A stretch of DNA of 5,293 nucleotides from Candidatus Saccharimonadota bacterium (GTDB lineage: Bacteria > Patescibacteriota > Saccharimonadia > UBA4664): NCBI GenBank assembly GCA_029288275.1, contig JARIHM010000122.1:1-5293 (forward strand), read 5' to 3'. Below are positions 5,032 through 5,293 of the stretch, piece by piece (the stretch's first letter is position 1; each line of letters opens with the position of its first letter). The notes under the pieces are model-generated. The model ran no database searches. It was not told the origin of the DNA and saw nothing but the letters and a program-made list of their open reading frames with translations. A program made the position numbers and the translations under genes.

Positions 5032-5153
5032 TCAAGCTTATCGCTTGAAGTCTCGGGTTGGGGCAGCACCCCAACAGTTAAGTCGGGGTGCTGCGTGAGG
5101 GGGGGGCGTATCTCGGATGGCCCTACCCGTGAACTCTAAACACAGAGCCGAGA
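5032..5153 (-). other. Structured RNA candidate with alternative hairpins
   Basis: In the minus-strand transcript: TCTCGG (5148-5153) can pair with CCGAGA at 5111-5116, enclosing a CTCT/AGAG hairpin (5134-5147), or with a second CCGAGA at 5051-5056. A 10-bp perfect stem (5085-5094 with 5063-5072) extends to 13 bp with one G-U. Part of the same strand, GTTGGGG (5069-5075), can instead pair with CCCCAAC (5057-5063). A TCAAGC/GCTTGA hairpin (5032-5048) follows. No U-tract follows any of these, so a simple terminator is not evident. No known RNA class was recognised. Confidence 0.45.
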
Positions 5154-5164
5154 ATGTGATGGTG

Positions 5165-5293
5165 CTACCTGCGGTTGAAGCGGGCCGCGAGGTCCGCCAA
5201 CGCGGTGCTGGCCTCATCTTCCGACCGCCACCCGCCGTCATCCGGCCGAGTCAGGATATCCTCGACCTTGGCGATGATCGCGCGGGTCTGAGA
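5165..5293 (-). CDS. Hypothetical protein, C-terminal fragment (continues past right edge)
   Basis: The last 42 codons of a gene entering from the right run open from the window edge to a TAG at 5165-5167. The peptide begins SQTRAIIAKVEDILTRPDDG and ends ALADLAARFNRR. It is mostly helical and charged, with an acidic centre (PDDGGWRSEDEA, 17-28) and a basic tail. Codons are GC-rich at third positions, which supports real coding over the other frames here. Family and function cannot be read from this fragment. The fold-rich segment at 5032-5153 would be its 3' untranslated region. Confidence 0.65.
   Translation of the reverse strand, partial: SQTRAIIAKVEDILTRPDDGGWRSEDEASTALADLAARFNRR

Larger units (their letters stand above)
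4863..5164. other. Gene-free interval with promoter candidates and folded segments
   Basis: About 300 bp between the partial gene and the padR-like gene, with no credible coding sequence on either strand. It holds the extended -10 near 4900, a perfect inverted repeat at 4948-4967, a consensus TATAAT on the plus strand (5011-5016, with TTGCGG only 15 nt upstream), an overlapping minus-strand TATAGA (5009-5014, with TTGAGC 15 nt upstream), and a block of competing stem-loops at 5032-5153. Confidence 0.6.

Noticed and set aside
4863..5164. tRNA, T-box or known riboswitch in the gene-free interval
   Set aside because: No T-loop GTTCRA with cloverleaf arms, no T-box core and no recognisable riboswitch core was found by eye.
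5038..5241. Minus-strand open frame of 67 codons overlapping the partial gene
   Set aside because: It runs through the hairpin block, has no ribosome site, and its Arg/Pro/Thr-rich peptide is typical of an off-frame shadow; the frame ending at 5165 looks more like coding.

Overview
All the coding I can support in this window is on the minus strand, so transcription runs from right to left. UGA, UAA and UAG all act as stops. The organism cannot be fixed from sequence alone. It is a bacterium of moderately high GC, with sigma70-like promoters, classic hairpin-plus-U-tract terminators and Shine-Dalgarno sites. A compact genome (for example a Patescibacteria/Saccharibacteria-type lineage) is possible but is only a guess. 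Only one gene is a clear household gene: a CCA-adding/poly(A)-polymerase-family tRNA nucleotidyltransferase with an HD domain.

Layout from right to left, in transcription order. A gene of unknown function ends at 5165 and enters from beyond the right edge. Next is about 300 bp without a gene, rich in RNA-fold potential, including two mutually exclusive hairpins. A PadR-type regulator with an unusually long C-terminal half follows (4071-4862) and ends in a textbook terminator (4031-4061). The tRNA nucleotidyltransferase (2433-3992) comes next; its -10-like box sits against the start codon and suggests a leaderless mRNA. Then come three short, separately insulated units: an orphan 108-aa protein (2028-2354), an orphan acidic 169-aa protein (1299-1808), and a two-gene operon of a shortened DUF2236/MpaB-like protein (471-1136) and an orphan 108-aa protein (124-450). 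Each ends in a terminator hairpin at 1979-2022, 1255-1284 and 71-112 respectively.

The most notable pattern is a repeated promoter-leader module, seen three times (about 10-68, 1178-1233 and 1909-1966). It has a TTGA-type -35, a 16-17 nt spacer, a CATAAT or TATTAT -10, then exactly 5 nt, then ATCG opening a small stem-loop, followed by a (GCG)ATCG/TCG-TTT segment. The constant distance suggests that transcripts start at this A and carry a 5'-terminal hairpin. Each module lies just downstream of the preceding gene's terminator, so the left 2.4 kb reads as an array of insulated expression cassettes for small accessory proteins. The third copy (10-68) drives a gene beyond the left edge.

No mobile element, CRISPR array, tRNA or rRNA was recognised.
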